Under the pieces are notes generated by a model. It worked only from the letters and a program-made list of their open reading frames with translations. It ran no database searches and had not been told where the DNA came from. From JAJPKK01 sp963702755 (GTDB lineage: Bacteria; Pseudomonadota; Alphaproteobacteria; Rhizobiales; Xanthobacteraceae), in assembly GCA_963702755.1 (NCBI GenBank), contig CAVPDZ010000004.1, positions 124,001 to 188,000 on the forward strand: DNA of 64,000 nt, read 5' to 3'. The position numbers and the translations under genes are program-made. Each line of letters starts with the position of its first letter. Position 1 is the first letter of the stretch. This document shows positions 53,970-62,900 of the stretch, piece after piece.

Positions 53970-54953
53970 TTACGGGCCTAGTTCTCTGAGAAATTTCTCA
54001 ATTTGCTGGACGAGTTCGGTCGGTTGTTCTTCCGGCACGAAGTGCGCCGAGTTGGGGATTACGACGCCCTTTACATTCGTCGCCACCTGTCGAACTTCTG
54101 CGGCCACCCTAAGGGCGCGCGCTTTCTCGCCGCCGATAGCAAGAACCGGTGTATTGATCTTCGACATGGCGAGCGGGCTTGTCTGCCGCGCTGTCTGCGA
54201 AATGCCGCGGTAGACTCCGAACGCCCCGTCGACACCGGCTTTGCCAGCGAAGGTGCGAAGATATTCGTTCACGTCCTCGTCCGTTATCGCTCCGGGTGTC
54301 GCGACGCGATCGTAGAACCAGGTGAGGAACACTCGTTCTCGCCCAACGATCAATCGATCGGTTGCTCCAGGCGCCAAAGGGAGCAGCCACCACCAAAGAC
54401 CACCCCTAAAATTCGCGTCAGTCGAATAGGCCGTTAGTTCTTTTAAGATCTCTGGCAAAACCACCGGCTCCTCTATGTAGGCGAGGGCGCGGATTTCACG
54501 GGGGTAAGTCGCGGTCCATATCAACGCCGGCGGCGCGCCCATGTCGTGAGCGATAAGTGTCAACGGTCGACCGTTTCCGAAAGCTATTTCCTTGACCAAT
54601 TCGCGGAAGTCGCGAGCGAGCATCTCTCCATCAAATGCGGCCGGGCCCTCGGGCTTCGCGCTATCCCCATATCCACGCATATCCGGCGCCAAGACCGCGT
54701 AACCGCGCTCAGCGAGCAGCGGCGCGACCTTTCGCCAAACCCACGATGTACCAAGAAACCCATGCCATAAGAGAAGAGGATCTCCCTTTGGGTCTCCACC
54801 GAGAACGTAGTGTAGTTTGGTCCCGTTGACGTTCGCGTATCCGCTTTTGAACCCAGCAAGACCAGCTGGACGCCCCGCATCTTGCTGCGCCCGTGCTGCC
54901 AGCGGCAACGTCGCCGCACTTCCGAGCCCCGCGATAAATTCGCGCCGTCGCAT
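53970..54953 (-). CDS. Exported alpha/beta hydrolase (epoxide hydrolase/haloalkane dehalogenase-like)
   Basis: A 327-residue protein. The leader MRRREFIAGLGSAATLPLAARAQQ is nearly identical to those of the ABC_sub_bind proteins in this window, although the body is a different family. The fold shows the oxyanion HGFLGTSWVWRKV, GYAVLAPDMRGYGDSAKP, the nucleophile elbow LIAHDMGAPPAL with an Asp (epoxide hydrolase/dehalogenase type), and the late His in VVIPNSAHFVPEEQP. The substrate is unknown. It would act in the periplasm. Confidence 0.8.
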   Translation of the reverse strand: MRRREFIAGLGSAATLPLAARAQQDAGRPAGLAGFKSGYANVNGTKLHYVLGGDPKGDPLLLWHGFLGTSWVWRKVAPLLAERGYAVLAPDMRGYGDSAKPEGPAAFDGEMLARDFRELVKEIAFGNGRPLTLIAHDMGAPPALIWTATYPREIRALAYIEEPVVLPEILKELTAYSTDANFRGGLWWWLLPLAPGATDRLIVGRERVFLTWFYDRVATPGAITDEDVNEYLRTFAGKAGVDGAFGVYRGISQTARQTSPLAMSKINTPVLAIGGEKARALRVAAEVRQVATNVKGVVIPNSAHFVPEEQPTELVQQIEKFLRELGP

Positions 54954-55428
54954 CAGCCATGCTCCCGAGTTGCTGACAGCCTATCGCGGCGAGAGGCGCG
55001 GGGGAACCACGATTGCACGACTTTGACTTACCCCCATCGTCCGGTATGAGCGTTGCGACGGGCGGTCGGCGTTCGTCAAGGTGGCAATGGCCCCGACGCG
55101 CTTCACTCATGCACGCCATCAGGTGGGTAGAAACCAGTAGGTTTGCCGTCACCAACTCCGTTTTGGATATTGGCACACCCTCTCATCCATGACTGCGTGC
55201 GACATGCCCATGCAACCGAGACCAACCACGCTGACGGCCGGCCCTTTCCGAGAGTTGTGACGCACCGCAAAACGTCCGACGACCTGTGGCCGACAGCGCC
55301 TCTCGAGATTATTGTGGCGAATACTCGCGATTCCCCGTCAAAAGATAGGGTAGACTAAGGTCGCGATGTGACCTGATAGGTATCAGCCGCGACGAGCGGT
55401 TACGCTAATTGCTGCAGATGGGGAGCAG
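54954..55428. other. Intergenic region
   Basis: No gene is supported. Short open frames here have no family features. I did not find a convincing promoter or terminator. Confidence 0.4.
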
Positions 55429-56342
55429 ATGATCTCATCCTTCGCGTTGAAGTCCTTCGGCAGGCCGCGTGCGCGCGGAGCAAAGTGGGCCGGACTTGCT
55501 GCCGGCGTGCCATTGCCGCTTGCGTGAGCGGTCCCGTCTTCGCCCAGGCGCCCGAGAAAATTCCCGACCTTGGCGCGTCGAGCGGTTTTGCCTGGACCCC
55601 GTTGAACATCAACGGTGGAATCGCACGCTATGGCACCGGCTGGTTCGACCCGCCCGCCGGGCTGCGTGGCCCGATCAAGCAACATCCCGACTATCCGCTG
55701 CGCGGCAACGAAACCGGCAGGCCAACGCCCGCGCTCGGCAACTACAAAGACCCGATCCTCAAGCCCTGGGCCGCCGAGCAGATGCGCCTGTCGAATGAGG
55801 AGGTTCTTTCCGGCAAGGTGGCGATTCCGTTCCTGGCTCAGTCGCGCTGCTGGCCGGGGGGCGTGCCCGGTCAACTGCTGTGGACGTCAGAACCGGTGTA
55901 TTTCATTCAGACGCCCAAGGAGGTGTGGATGATTTGGCAGCGCGACCAATGGGTGCGCCGCATCTACATGACCGACCACCATTCGGAGGCGGTGAACCCC
56001 TCCTGGTATGGCGAGTCGATCGGCCATTACGAGAACGGTGAACTGGTCATCGATACCATCGGCCTCCGCGCGCACGCCTTGAGCTACATTGATATGTACC
56101 GCACCCCGCATACCGAAAAGCTGCATGTGACGGAACGCTTCAAGGTCACGGCCGACAACAAGTTCCTGGAAGCCTTCGTCAAGATCGAGGACGAGGATAC
56201 GTTCAACGAACCCATGTACATGACCAAGCGCTGGCGCCGGGACCGCAACGTCTGGCTGGAAACCATCTGCGCCGAGAACAATATCGATCCCTTCAAAGAA
56301 AACCCGGTTGAACCTCCGCAAGCGCAACGGTCTGATTTTTGA
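55429..56342 (+). CDS. Conserved secreted protein, relative of the gene at 23318-24226 (one frameshift)
   Basis: The ATG at 55429 follows GGGAG. The signal MISSFALKSFGRPRARGAKWAGLAAGV is interrupted by a one-base loss near 55508, then continues as AIAACVSGPVFAQAPEKIPDLG. The mature protein has GIARYGTGWFDPPAGLRGPIKQHPDYPLRGNETGRPTP, SRCWPGGVPGQLLWTSEPVYFIQTPKEVWMIWQRDQWVRRIYMTDHHSEAVNPSWYGESIGHYENGELVIDTIGL and HVTERFKVTADNKFLEAFVKIEDEDTFNEPMYM. The same family is found at 23318. Function unknown. Restoring one base gives 305 codons. Confidence 0.7.
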
Positions 56343-56578
56343 TCCATGGTGCCGCATGCCTGCTATGCACTCAGCAAAGCAATTGGGCATCCTTGTAACC
56401 CTGTCGGCTGCGCGTCGCTCGCGATGATGAAACTCGCTCCCGCGTAACAACGTAGGCCTAAAGAACACCGCCGGGATAATTCCGAACTCTCGGCCGTCCT
56501 CAGTACACCGGGCCACAGCGATATAGGAATTGATGAGTGGCCGCGGTTCAGTGGGCGCTTTTGTGGGGCTGACACCAA

Positions 56579-57550
56579 ATGCATACTCGTCGTCGGTTTC
56601 TACAACTCACCGCCGCCGCGAGCGCGGTCTCGTGTCCGGCTCGACTTGCATCAGCCCTCGATTATCCGACGCGGCCGTTGCGCATCATTGTGGGCTATAC
56701 CCCGGGCGGCGCGGGGGACATCCTGTCCCGGGTCATCGGACAATGGTTGTCGGACCGAATTGGCCAGCCCGTGATCATCGATAACAAGCCTGGGGCCGGC
56801 AGCAATCTCTCAGGTCCAGGCGGCAGCCAATGCGCCCGCAGATGGTTACACATTGCTCTTCGCAGCCGCTTCGCAGGCAATCAATGCCACGCTCTACGAG
56901 GCACTGCCTCAACCTTTTGCGTGACTCGCACCCGTAGCCACGCTAACGGAATTTCCGTTTTGATGGTGGTCAACCCATCGGTTCCGGTCAAGAACGTCAG
57001 CGAGTTTATCGCGTATACCAAAGCCAATTCGGGCAAGATCAGCATGGCCTCTTTTGGCACCGGAACAACTTCTCATCTCGCCGGCGAGCTTTTCAAGACC
57101 CTGGCCGGCGTCAACATGGTTCACATTCCCTATCGCGGTTCTGCGCCGGCTTTGCAGGACCTCATCGGCGGACGGGTGGAAGTCATGTTTGACACCCTAC
57201 TTGCTGCGCTTCCGCACATCCGTTCCGGCGCCCTCAGAGGGCTGGCTTTGACAACCGCCCGTCGATCCGAGTTAGTGCCTGACATGCCGACGATCGGGGA
57301 AACCCTACCCGGATATGAAGCGGTAGGCTGGAACGGGCTCGCCATACGAAAGGGCACCCCTTCGGAGATCATTGAGAGACTTAACGGCGATATCAATTTG
57401 GGCTTGGCGGATGGGGCAGTCCGCGCTCGCCTTATCGAAATGTCTGCGACGCCGCGTCCACGCTCGACTACCGACTTTGGCACGTTAATGACCGCCGAGA
57501 CCGAGAAGTGGGGCAAAATTGTTAAGTTCGCTGGAGCCAAACCGGACTAA
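56579..57550 (+). CDS. Bug family (TctC) substrate-binding protein with a scrambled segment
   Basis: Both ends are clear Bug sequence: MHTRRRFLQLTAAASAVSCPARLASALDYPTRPLRIIVGYTPGGAGDILSRVIGQWLSDRIGQPVIIDNKPGAGSNLS and, later, FIAYTKANSGKISMASFGTGTTSHLAGELFKTLAGVNMVHIPYRGSAPALQDLIGGRVEVMFDTLLAALPHI. Between about residues 77 and 125 the frame is wrong. The expected sequence, QAAANAPADGYTLLFAAASQAINATLYEALP, appears in another frame, and several indels between 56812 and 56960 cancel out. The product would be full length but probably misfolded. Confidence 0.65.
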   Translation: MHTRRRFLQLTAAASAVSCPARLASALDYPTRPLRIIVGYTPGGAGDILSRVIGQWLSDRIGQPVIIDNKPGAGSNLSGPGGSQCARRWLHIALRSRFAGNQCHALRGTASTFCVTRTRSHANGISVLMVVNPSVPVKNVSEFIAYTKANSGKISMASFGTGTTSHLAGELFKTLAGVNMVHIPYRGSAPALQDLIGGRVEVMFDTLLAALPHIRSGALRGLALTTARRSELVPDMPTIGETLPGYEAVGWNGLAIRKGTPSEIIERLNGDINLGLADGAVRARLIEMSATPRPRSTTDFGTLMTAETEKWGKIVKFAGAKPD

Positions 57551-57935
57551 CCGATCCGCCATCGATTGGCAGCGTCAGCGAACGATCGGGATTGCAATAC
57601 GGATCGGGTAGCGAGCGTGACAAGATCAAAGCGGTCGCACTATTGAAGACCGCAGCCCACGGTCCGGCGCCCCGGTACGCGGAAGCGAACTCAAATCAAT
57701 CGGGCGCCAGGTATGTGATCTGGCGCTTTGATCCGCGTCAACGTGCCGGCCAAATAACGATGCTAAAAAGCTACACAGTCTCGCGGCTCCTCCACAACAG
57801 GCAGTTGGCGTCTTCGGCTTGCCGAAAGGCAACGCTCGGATCGCGCTTTTTCCTTTATGCCATGACCGATTTAGATCGATGCCGCAAACCGACGGCGTGA
57901 CGCTATACTCGAGCCATGGCAACGGGAGGATGCCG
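57551..57935. other. Intergenic region upstream of the acyl-CoA synthetase gene
   Basis: No gene is supported in these 385 bases. A GGGAGG ribosome-binding site at 57924-57929 fixes the start of the next gene. Confidence 0.4.
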
Positions 57936-59624
57936 ATGACCGATGGGCGAACTGCCTTTCTCGCCGCGCGCGATCTCTTGTTGCGTCATCGCATGGATTA
58001 CGACGCAGCCTTGCGCGAGTTCCGGTGGCCTGTCCTCGACCGCTTCAATTGGGCCCTCGATCACTTCGATCAGTTGCCTGCTACCGCGACCGCGTTGTTG
58101 CTCGTGGGCGAGACCGAGGAGGCACTGAGCTTTGGCGAACTGCGCGCGCGGTCAAATCAAGTAGCAAACTACCTGGGCGCGCTTGGCGTCACTCGCGGCG
58201 ACCGCGTGCTGGTGGTTCTCCCCAACATCCGCCAACTGTGGGAGACGATGCTGGCGCTGATGAAGCTTGGCGCCGTGATAATCCCTGCGACGACCCTCCT
58301 GACCGAATCTGACCTTGCCGATCGGTTCGGGCGCGGGCGAATCCGGCACGCGATCGTTTCTGCGAGCCTGACCAGCCGCTTCGCCGGCCTTTCGGGTGCA
58401 TATACGCGGATCGCCGTCGGCGGAGCGCCGGGCTGGCATCGCTTCGAAGACGCCTATGACGAGTCCGACAGCTTCGCACCGAAGGGCGAAACGCGCGCCG
58501 ATGACCCGCTGCTCCTCTATTTCACGTCGGGCACTACGGCAAAGCCCAAGATGGTCTTGCACAGCCATCAGAGCTACCCAGTTGGTCACCTCTCGACGCT
58601 GTACGCGATCGGCCTGCAGCCCGGTGACCGTCACTTGAACATTTCATCGCCGGGTTGGGCGAAACATGCCTGGAGCAGCTTTTTTGCGCCGTGGAGCGCC
58701 GGCGCTGCCATTGTGGCGCTGACACAGCCGCGCTTCGACGCGAAGCAGGCGCTCGATGCACTGGTGCGCTGCAAGGTGACGACGTTCTGCGCGCCGCCGA
58801 CGGTCTGGCGCGTGCTGGTGCAACAGGACTTGGCCACCTGGCGGGTCGGGCTACGCGAGGCTGTGTCCGCGGGCGAGCCACTCAATCCGGAGGTGATCGC
58901 ACATGTCGAGCGCACATGGGGCGTCGGAGTGCGCGATTTCTATGGTCAGACCGAAACCACCGCCGTCGCCGCCAATACTCCTGGGCAGCCCGTCGTGCGT
59001 GGATCAATGGGGCGGCCCCTTCCGGGCTATCATGTCCGGATCATCGATGAGATGGGAGACGATGCCGAAGAAGGCGAGATCGTCATCGCGCTTAGCCCGC
59101 GTCCCTTGGGTCTCATGCAGGGCTATCAGCAAGACGATGGTTCGATCGCACGGATTGAAGGGGACGTTTACCGGACCGGCGATACAGCCTCGATCGCAAG
59201 TGATGGTCGGCTCACCTACATTGGCCGCACCGACGATGTCTTCAAATCGTCTGATTACCGGATCAGCCCTTTCGAGATAGAGAGCGCACTCATCGAGCAC
59301 CCGGCGGTGGCCGAGGCGGCTGTCGTGCCATCGCCTGACCCTCTGCGCCTTGTTGTGCCCAAGGCATTCATCTTACTCGCCGAGGGTCATACGCCGGATC
59401 GCACGACGGCGCGCGACATCTTTGCAACTCTGCGGGCGCGGCTTGCGCCCTATCAGCGCATCCGCCGCCTCGAGTTCGCGGACTTGCCGAAGACGATCTC
59501 CGGCAAAATCAGACGCGTTGAGCTGCGGCAGCGTGAGGCCGAGCAGCGAGAGCAGAACCGGCGCGGTCCTGCCGAGTTCTGGGAAGAGGATTTTCCGGAG
59601 ATCGCTCGCCCGACCCCCCGGTAG
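57936..59624 (+). CDS. AMP-dependent acyl-CoA synthetase/ligase
   Basis: 562 residues from the ATG six bases after GGGAGG; an ATG six bases earlier overlaps the Shine-Dalgarno. All ANL motifs are present: A3 LLYFTSGTTAKPKMVLHSH, A5 DFYGQTETTAV, A7 DVYRTGDTASIASDGRLTYIGR, A8 DDVFKSSDYRISPFEIESALIEHP and A10 KTISGKIRRVELR with the catalytic lysine. The layout fits medium-chain or aromatic acyl-CoA synthetases (AcsA/benzoate-CoA ligase-like). It forms acyl-CoA with ATP in the cytoplasm; the acid is not known. A Bug receptor upstream suggests uptake of a carboxylate. Confidence 0.88.
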   Translation: MTDGRTAFLAARDLLLRHRMDYDAALREFRWPVLDRFNWALDHFDQLPATATALLLVGETEEALSFGELRARSNQVANYLGALGVTRGDRVLVVLPNIRQLWETMLALMKLGAVIIPATTLLTESDLADRFGRGRIRHAIVSASLTSRFAGLSGAYTRIAVGGAPGWHRFEDAYDESDSFAPKGETRADDPLLLYFTSGTTAKPKMVLHSHQSYPVGHLSTLYAIGLQPGDRHLNISSPGWAKHAWSSFFAPWSAGAAIVALTQPRFDAKQALDALVRCKVTTFCAPPTVWRVLVQQDLATWRVGLREAVSAGEPLNPEVIAHVERTWGVGVRDFYGQTETTAVAANTPGQPVVRGSMGRPLPGYHVRIIDEMGDDAEEGEIVIALSPRPLGLMQGYQQDDGSIARIEGDVYRTGDTASIASDGRLTYIGRTDDVFKSSDYRISPFEIESALIEHPAVAEAAVVPSPDPLRLVVPKAFILLAEGHTPDRTTARDIFATLRARLAPYQRIRRLEFADLPKTISGKIRRVELRQREAEQREQNRRGPAEFWEEDFPEIARPTPR

Positions 59625-60109
59625 CAGCATTGGCATCGATGCCGCATTCTTCCCGGCCGAATGGCAAATTCCGGGCAACGGCGCGTGATGCGGCCACACC
59701 CTCTAGAAAAAAGGTGTGTTTTGTGGGCAGCGATTCAACCTCGGAGCGCTTTTCCCTTAATCGATCGCCGCGCCGCCCAATCCCGCAATGAAATCTCGCC
59801 GTCCGAGATGGATCACCACCCTACCCTCCGCGCGGACTCCGCATTAGATTGCTCGCTGATCGAAAAAGGCGGGGAGCGTTATCGGACAGGAGGCGCTCCG
59901 GACGTGGTTCACGCAACTTATGCGGCGCCACCGCGGCTCGCGCCCCTTCGTCGATGCTGCTGCGACTCGCTGATCGAGCCATCGGATATCGCCGATCGCG
60001 TAACAAGAAGGGGCATTTGATCCGATCGCCCTTCCCGAACTGTTCGGCACGCCGGCGCTCATCCGAGCCCATCGACCTTGCCAACCGCTGATGATGTTGA
60101 TCGCGCTTA
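59625..60109. other. Intergenic region with an ABC_sub_bind leader remnant
   Basis: No complete gene is seen. The stretch contains a leader remnant at 59757-59800. The rest has no recognisable coding signal on either strand. Confidence 0.5.
59757..59800 (-). pseudogene. Leader remnant of an ABC_sub_bind or similar Tat-exported gene
   Basis: On the minus strand GRRDFIAGLGGAA is followed at once by ID and a TAA stop. It matches the leader of the array copies (RRRDFIAG-GSAA) and has no body behind it. Confidence 0.55.
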
Positions 60110-60547
60110 TCAGGGTGTTTGTACAACGACGACCCCGACGACAAATCGTGAGTCATGCAGGTCGCGGTTGTCCTGGGCGAACCGGGTATTGGCCGGGTCG
60201 CGTGCATCCGGACTGGCGTAAGTGAAGCGGGTAGTGTGCGGATCACGCGCGTCATCTTGAGCGAACCGAGCCTCGGTAAGGTCACGAACATCTACTTTGG
60301 CGTGCGCGAACCGGGTGGTGTGCGGATCACGCGAGTCCTGTTGTGCGAATTTGGCATTGGCCGGCTCACGGACGTCCTGGTTCGCTTGGGCAAACCGGCT
60401 GTTGTGAGGCTCACGCGAGTCGTCTTGAGCGAAGCGTGCGTTGGCGGGGTCGCGCGAGTCGGAGTTCGCAGGAACGGAGACTAAAAGCGCGATAGCTATC
60501 GCGGCGCCGGCGATCGCCGACATCAGCACTTTCAAATTCGACGTCAT
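60110..60547 (-). CDS. Secreted protein made of alternating 13- and 15-residue repeats
   Basis: 145 residues from the ATG at 60547, with GGGAG upstream. After a signal peptide (MTSNLKVLMSAIAGAAIAIALLVSVPANS) nearly the whole mature protein is eight repeats of consensus D-x-R-[DE]-P-x-x-x-[RK]-F-[AT]-x. Odd units have 13 residues (DSRDPANARFAQD, DVREPANAKFAQQ, DVRDLTEARFAQD, DARDPANTRFAQD). Even units have 15 (DSREPHNSRFAQANQ, DSRDPHTTRFAHAKV, DARDPHTTRFTYASP), and the last is partial. The 28-residue pair gives an 84-bp period in the DNA. The composition is polar with regular Phe. I do not recognise the family. Confidence 0.7.
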   Translation of the reverse strand: MTSNLKVLMSAIAGAAIAIALLVSVPANSDSRDPANARFAQDDSREPHNSRFAQANQDVREPANAKFAQQDSRDPHTTRFAHAKVDVRDLTEARFAQDDARDPHTTRFTYASPDARDPANTRFAQDNRDLHDSRFVVGVVVVQTP

Positions 60548-60796
60548 TTTCAATCTCCCTCAGCGCGATCCTTGGAGTGGGCGATCTCTTGCTCCCAGCC
60601 GTGCCGGCGAGAGAAATACTAGACAACGCTGCGAAGAATGAATGTGAGCGAAGTCACACGTCGCCTGTCATTATCAACCCGCAATCGCTCCGGCTGCTGC
60701 GCCTGCACACTGTCGGTCAAGCTGCGGTCGCAAGATCATCGATCGGTGGGGCAAGCGGGTCAGGAATGGTCAAAGCGACCCCTGCCTCTCGCCGTG

Positions 60797-60842
60797 GTCA
60801 CGCCGCCGCGCCAAGCCCCGCAATGAAGGCGTACCGTTTCAT
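60797..60842 (-). pseudogene. Start fragment of an ABC_sub_bind gene
   Basis: The minus strand reads ATGAAACGGTACGCC (MKRYAFIAGLGAAA) followed by TGA. Its ATG overlaps the stop of the fragment at 60839-61130 as ATGA, the same coupling as in the main array. Confidence 0.6.
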
Positions 60843-61130
60843 TCAATGACCTCATCCGCGCGACCGCGCATTATCTGCCCGCTGTTTCGAAGGCCTCGGT
60901 AATCTCGCTTTCTTTGTTCGCCTTCATCGGTAGTAGCCAGTAACGTAGAAGCCTTGCCGCATCGACAAGGTCCTTCTCGTCGGCCGTTGCGGTCGGCGCA
61001 CTCGAATTTAACAGAATTGCCGTCCGTTTAATCGAAGGTCCAAGGTCGTGCGCAAGCTCCAGGCGATTCGGCAATAGTTCAAGGTGAACACACTGGCACC
61101 GGTGGCATTACCGCCCGGCCTTTCCGGGGC
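60839..61130 (-). pseudogene. C-terminal half-fragment of an ABC_sub_bind gene, diverged duplicate of 63261-63500
   Basis: The minus strand encodes NRLELAHDLGPSIKRTAILLNSSAPTATADEKDLVDAARLLRYWLLPMKANKESEITEAFETAG, close to the segment of the gene at 62901-63910. It jumps to the terminal GRADEVIE, so the middle of the gene is deleted. Upstream similarity reaches the ALPPGL region near 61120. It ends in an ATGA overlap with the next fragment. Confidence 0.7.
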
Positions 61131-61412
61131 TTACTTGCCTCCAGCAAATTCCGCAAGACCGGATCGCAGCGTTGGTCACTCTCCTTTGCAACCGCGGCCG
61201 CGCTGAGAGGTGATGGGTTTGGTGATTTTTCCATGACCCATGAGCCCGGCACTATAGCCGCCAGCCTCGTGACCAGGCTTGCGGCGGTAGCTTCGGCCCG
61301 CTATCCGTTGAGGAGCTAGTGATATATCATAAAGGGTTAGGCTGACCCTGCTGAACATTAACAACCAGCTGAGCAGGATTACCCGCAGCAAGGACAGTTG
61401 CCGCCATTTGGC

Positions 61413-62165
61413 CTAGTTGATAATAGGCACCATCGCATTATTACCGTCGAGGTCTGGCCCAATTATAACTGATCGCCCGGACGCTGGCTTGTTGTTTCCG
61501 CCAGTATTGGCATAACTGGCTAATGGATAACAAATATATTTTTGACAAAAATTCGCTGCAGAAATAAGCTGCTCTCGATGGCGGTGATGCGCAGGCGAAG
61601 CGCTGATCACAACCGCTTGGACATTCTGCAAGTCATTGACGAATTCGTCTTGATAATTATTCGGGTTCGCAGATGAAGCGAACGTTATTCCGCCCCCCAA
61701 TTTGTTACCTCCTGAGAAGCCATCGCCGTATTCGGGTCATAAAACAGGCCGATGTTCCCAATTGCGATCCCCCAGTTGGCATGAAATCCAATTTATGCGA
61801 GCCTGATCTTGACTAGCACCAGAGCTCGCGAAGCTATTTAATGAAACGCATCCTCTAAACAGAGTTCCATTTGCGGGCTGAGGGAAAGGTGCGGACGGGA
61901 GCCACCCAATCAAGGAAACCATTGGCTTCGTTGCATTGACGATAGCCTCGTTACAGGTAATCAGTCCTCCCACTGTAACGATCAAATTTACTGTCGCATC
62001 GCCGTTAAGCCTATTAATTCCATCTCCCAATCTTGTTCGCGAAAATCCTAATTTATCGGCGTACCTGAACGTAGTGCCTGCTGGAAAATTTGCTCCTGCA
62101 TTAAAGGAAGTTTGAGCTGTCGTATTTTGGAAATCAATCGACGAAATGATTCCGATCCCAGGCAT
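61413..62165 (-). CDS. Unrecognised protein, split by two compensating frameshifts
   Basis: Read as one gene (251 codons) the parts are MPGIGIISSIDFQNTTAQTSFNAGANFPAGTTFRYADKLGFSRT, TKPMVSLIGWLPSAPFPQPANGTLFRGCVSLNSFASSGASQDQAR, then after a shift near 61790 FHANWGIAIGNIGLFYDPNTAMASQEVTNWG, and after a shift in a run of six G (61693-61698) ITFASSANPNNYQDEFVNDLQNVQAVVISASPAHHRHREQLISAANFCQKYICYPLASY. Alternating strands and helices suggest a Rossmann or binding-protein-like fold, but I cannot name the family. Alternatively the distal part is a separate gene starting at TTG 61700, behind AGGAGG. Base composition is more AT-rich than the neighbours. Confidence 0.5.
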
Positions 62166-62209
62166 GTTCGTCTCCCTGACCTGAACGATATTGGCCTATT
62201 GGACGACTA

Positions 62210-62521
62210 CTACGCGCTGCACCCGCACCCGCATCCACAGGCGTGATCTTCCGCGCTCCAACGCGGATGCTTCTTGTTCGGATATAACCGCCACCCGAGC
62301 ACGAAATGCTCTCCATTGGCATCGGCCTTTTTCTTTGCTTTGACGGCGGCCTTAATCAGTTCGGCGAGTTCCCGGTTGGCCCGATACCCGCATTTGTCAG
62401 TGGCCTTGACGTGCTTGGCATCCGTTTGACGCCCGGCAACGCCTCTCGTCCTTTGCCATCGGACGTTTTCCGCGCGCTGCTTGAGCTTAGCAGGGGTCAT
62501 CTTCGGATGGATTTCAGGCAT
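62210..62521 (-). CDS. Small basic protein with a CGCGCGC C-terminus
   Basis: 103 residues. The ATG at 62521 follows GGGGAGACAA, a good ribosome-binding site. The body is basic and helical (MTPAKLKQRAENVRWQRTRGVAG, YRANRELAELIKAAVKAKKKADANGEHFVLGWRLYPNKKHPRWSAEDHA). The end is ACGCGCGCSA, four cysteines alternating with glycine. That tail could bind metal, or be a substrate for peptide modification. It precedes the unrecognised gene at 61413-62165 in the same direction, 44 bases apart. Confidence 0.6.
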   Translation of the reverse strand: MPEIHPKMTPAKLKQRAENVRWQRTRGVAGRQTDAKHVKATDKCGYRANRELAELIKAAVKAKKKADANGEHFVLGWRLYPNKKHPRWSAEDHACGCGCGCSA

Positions 62522-62900
62522 TTGTCTCCCCTTCGATTACTTGCGACGCCCGTAGGCGATCCAAAATACGTATGGCGCGGGATTAAACACCGGCGTCTAG
62601 CTCAGCCGCAAAATTTCATGAGTAAACGCCCGCCGCAGGCACTGTCGCTACCATTCAGTCGCGGGAGTTCAGCACTTCCTTTCGGTAGCCAACATCAAAT
62701 AGAACACAAAATTTTCGCGCTTCAAAGAGATATTTTAACTCGATCTTCGGTCCATCGACGATGTGTTAGAATTTATTTAATCATTTATCGATTTACGATT
62801 GTTTATGTAAATATACACTCCGGTTACCAAGCGGCGCTTCGCCTTCTGCGGCCGTACTAGAAAGATATTACGAAAACTAGCACCTGTGCTTTATCTCACT
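62522..62900. other. AT-rich intergenic region
   Basis: No gene was found. The stretch 62740-62830 is markedly AT-rich (gttagaatttatttaatc, tgtttatgtaaatataca) compared with the rest of the window. It could hold the promoter of the Cys-tail gene on the minus strand or mark acquired DNA. Confidence 0.5.

Noticed and set aside
55143..55358. 71-residue frame in the intergenic region
   Set aside because: No ribosome-binding site, no recognisable composition or motif.
57592..57900. 102-residue frame upstream of the acyl-CoA synthetase gene
   Set aside because: No start signal and biased composition; it overlaps the region before a clear Shine-Dalgarno.
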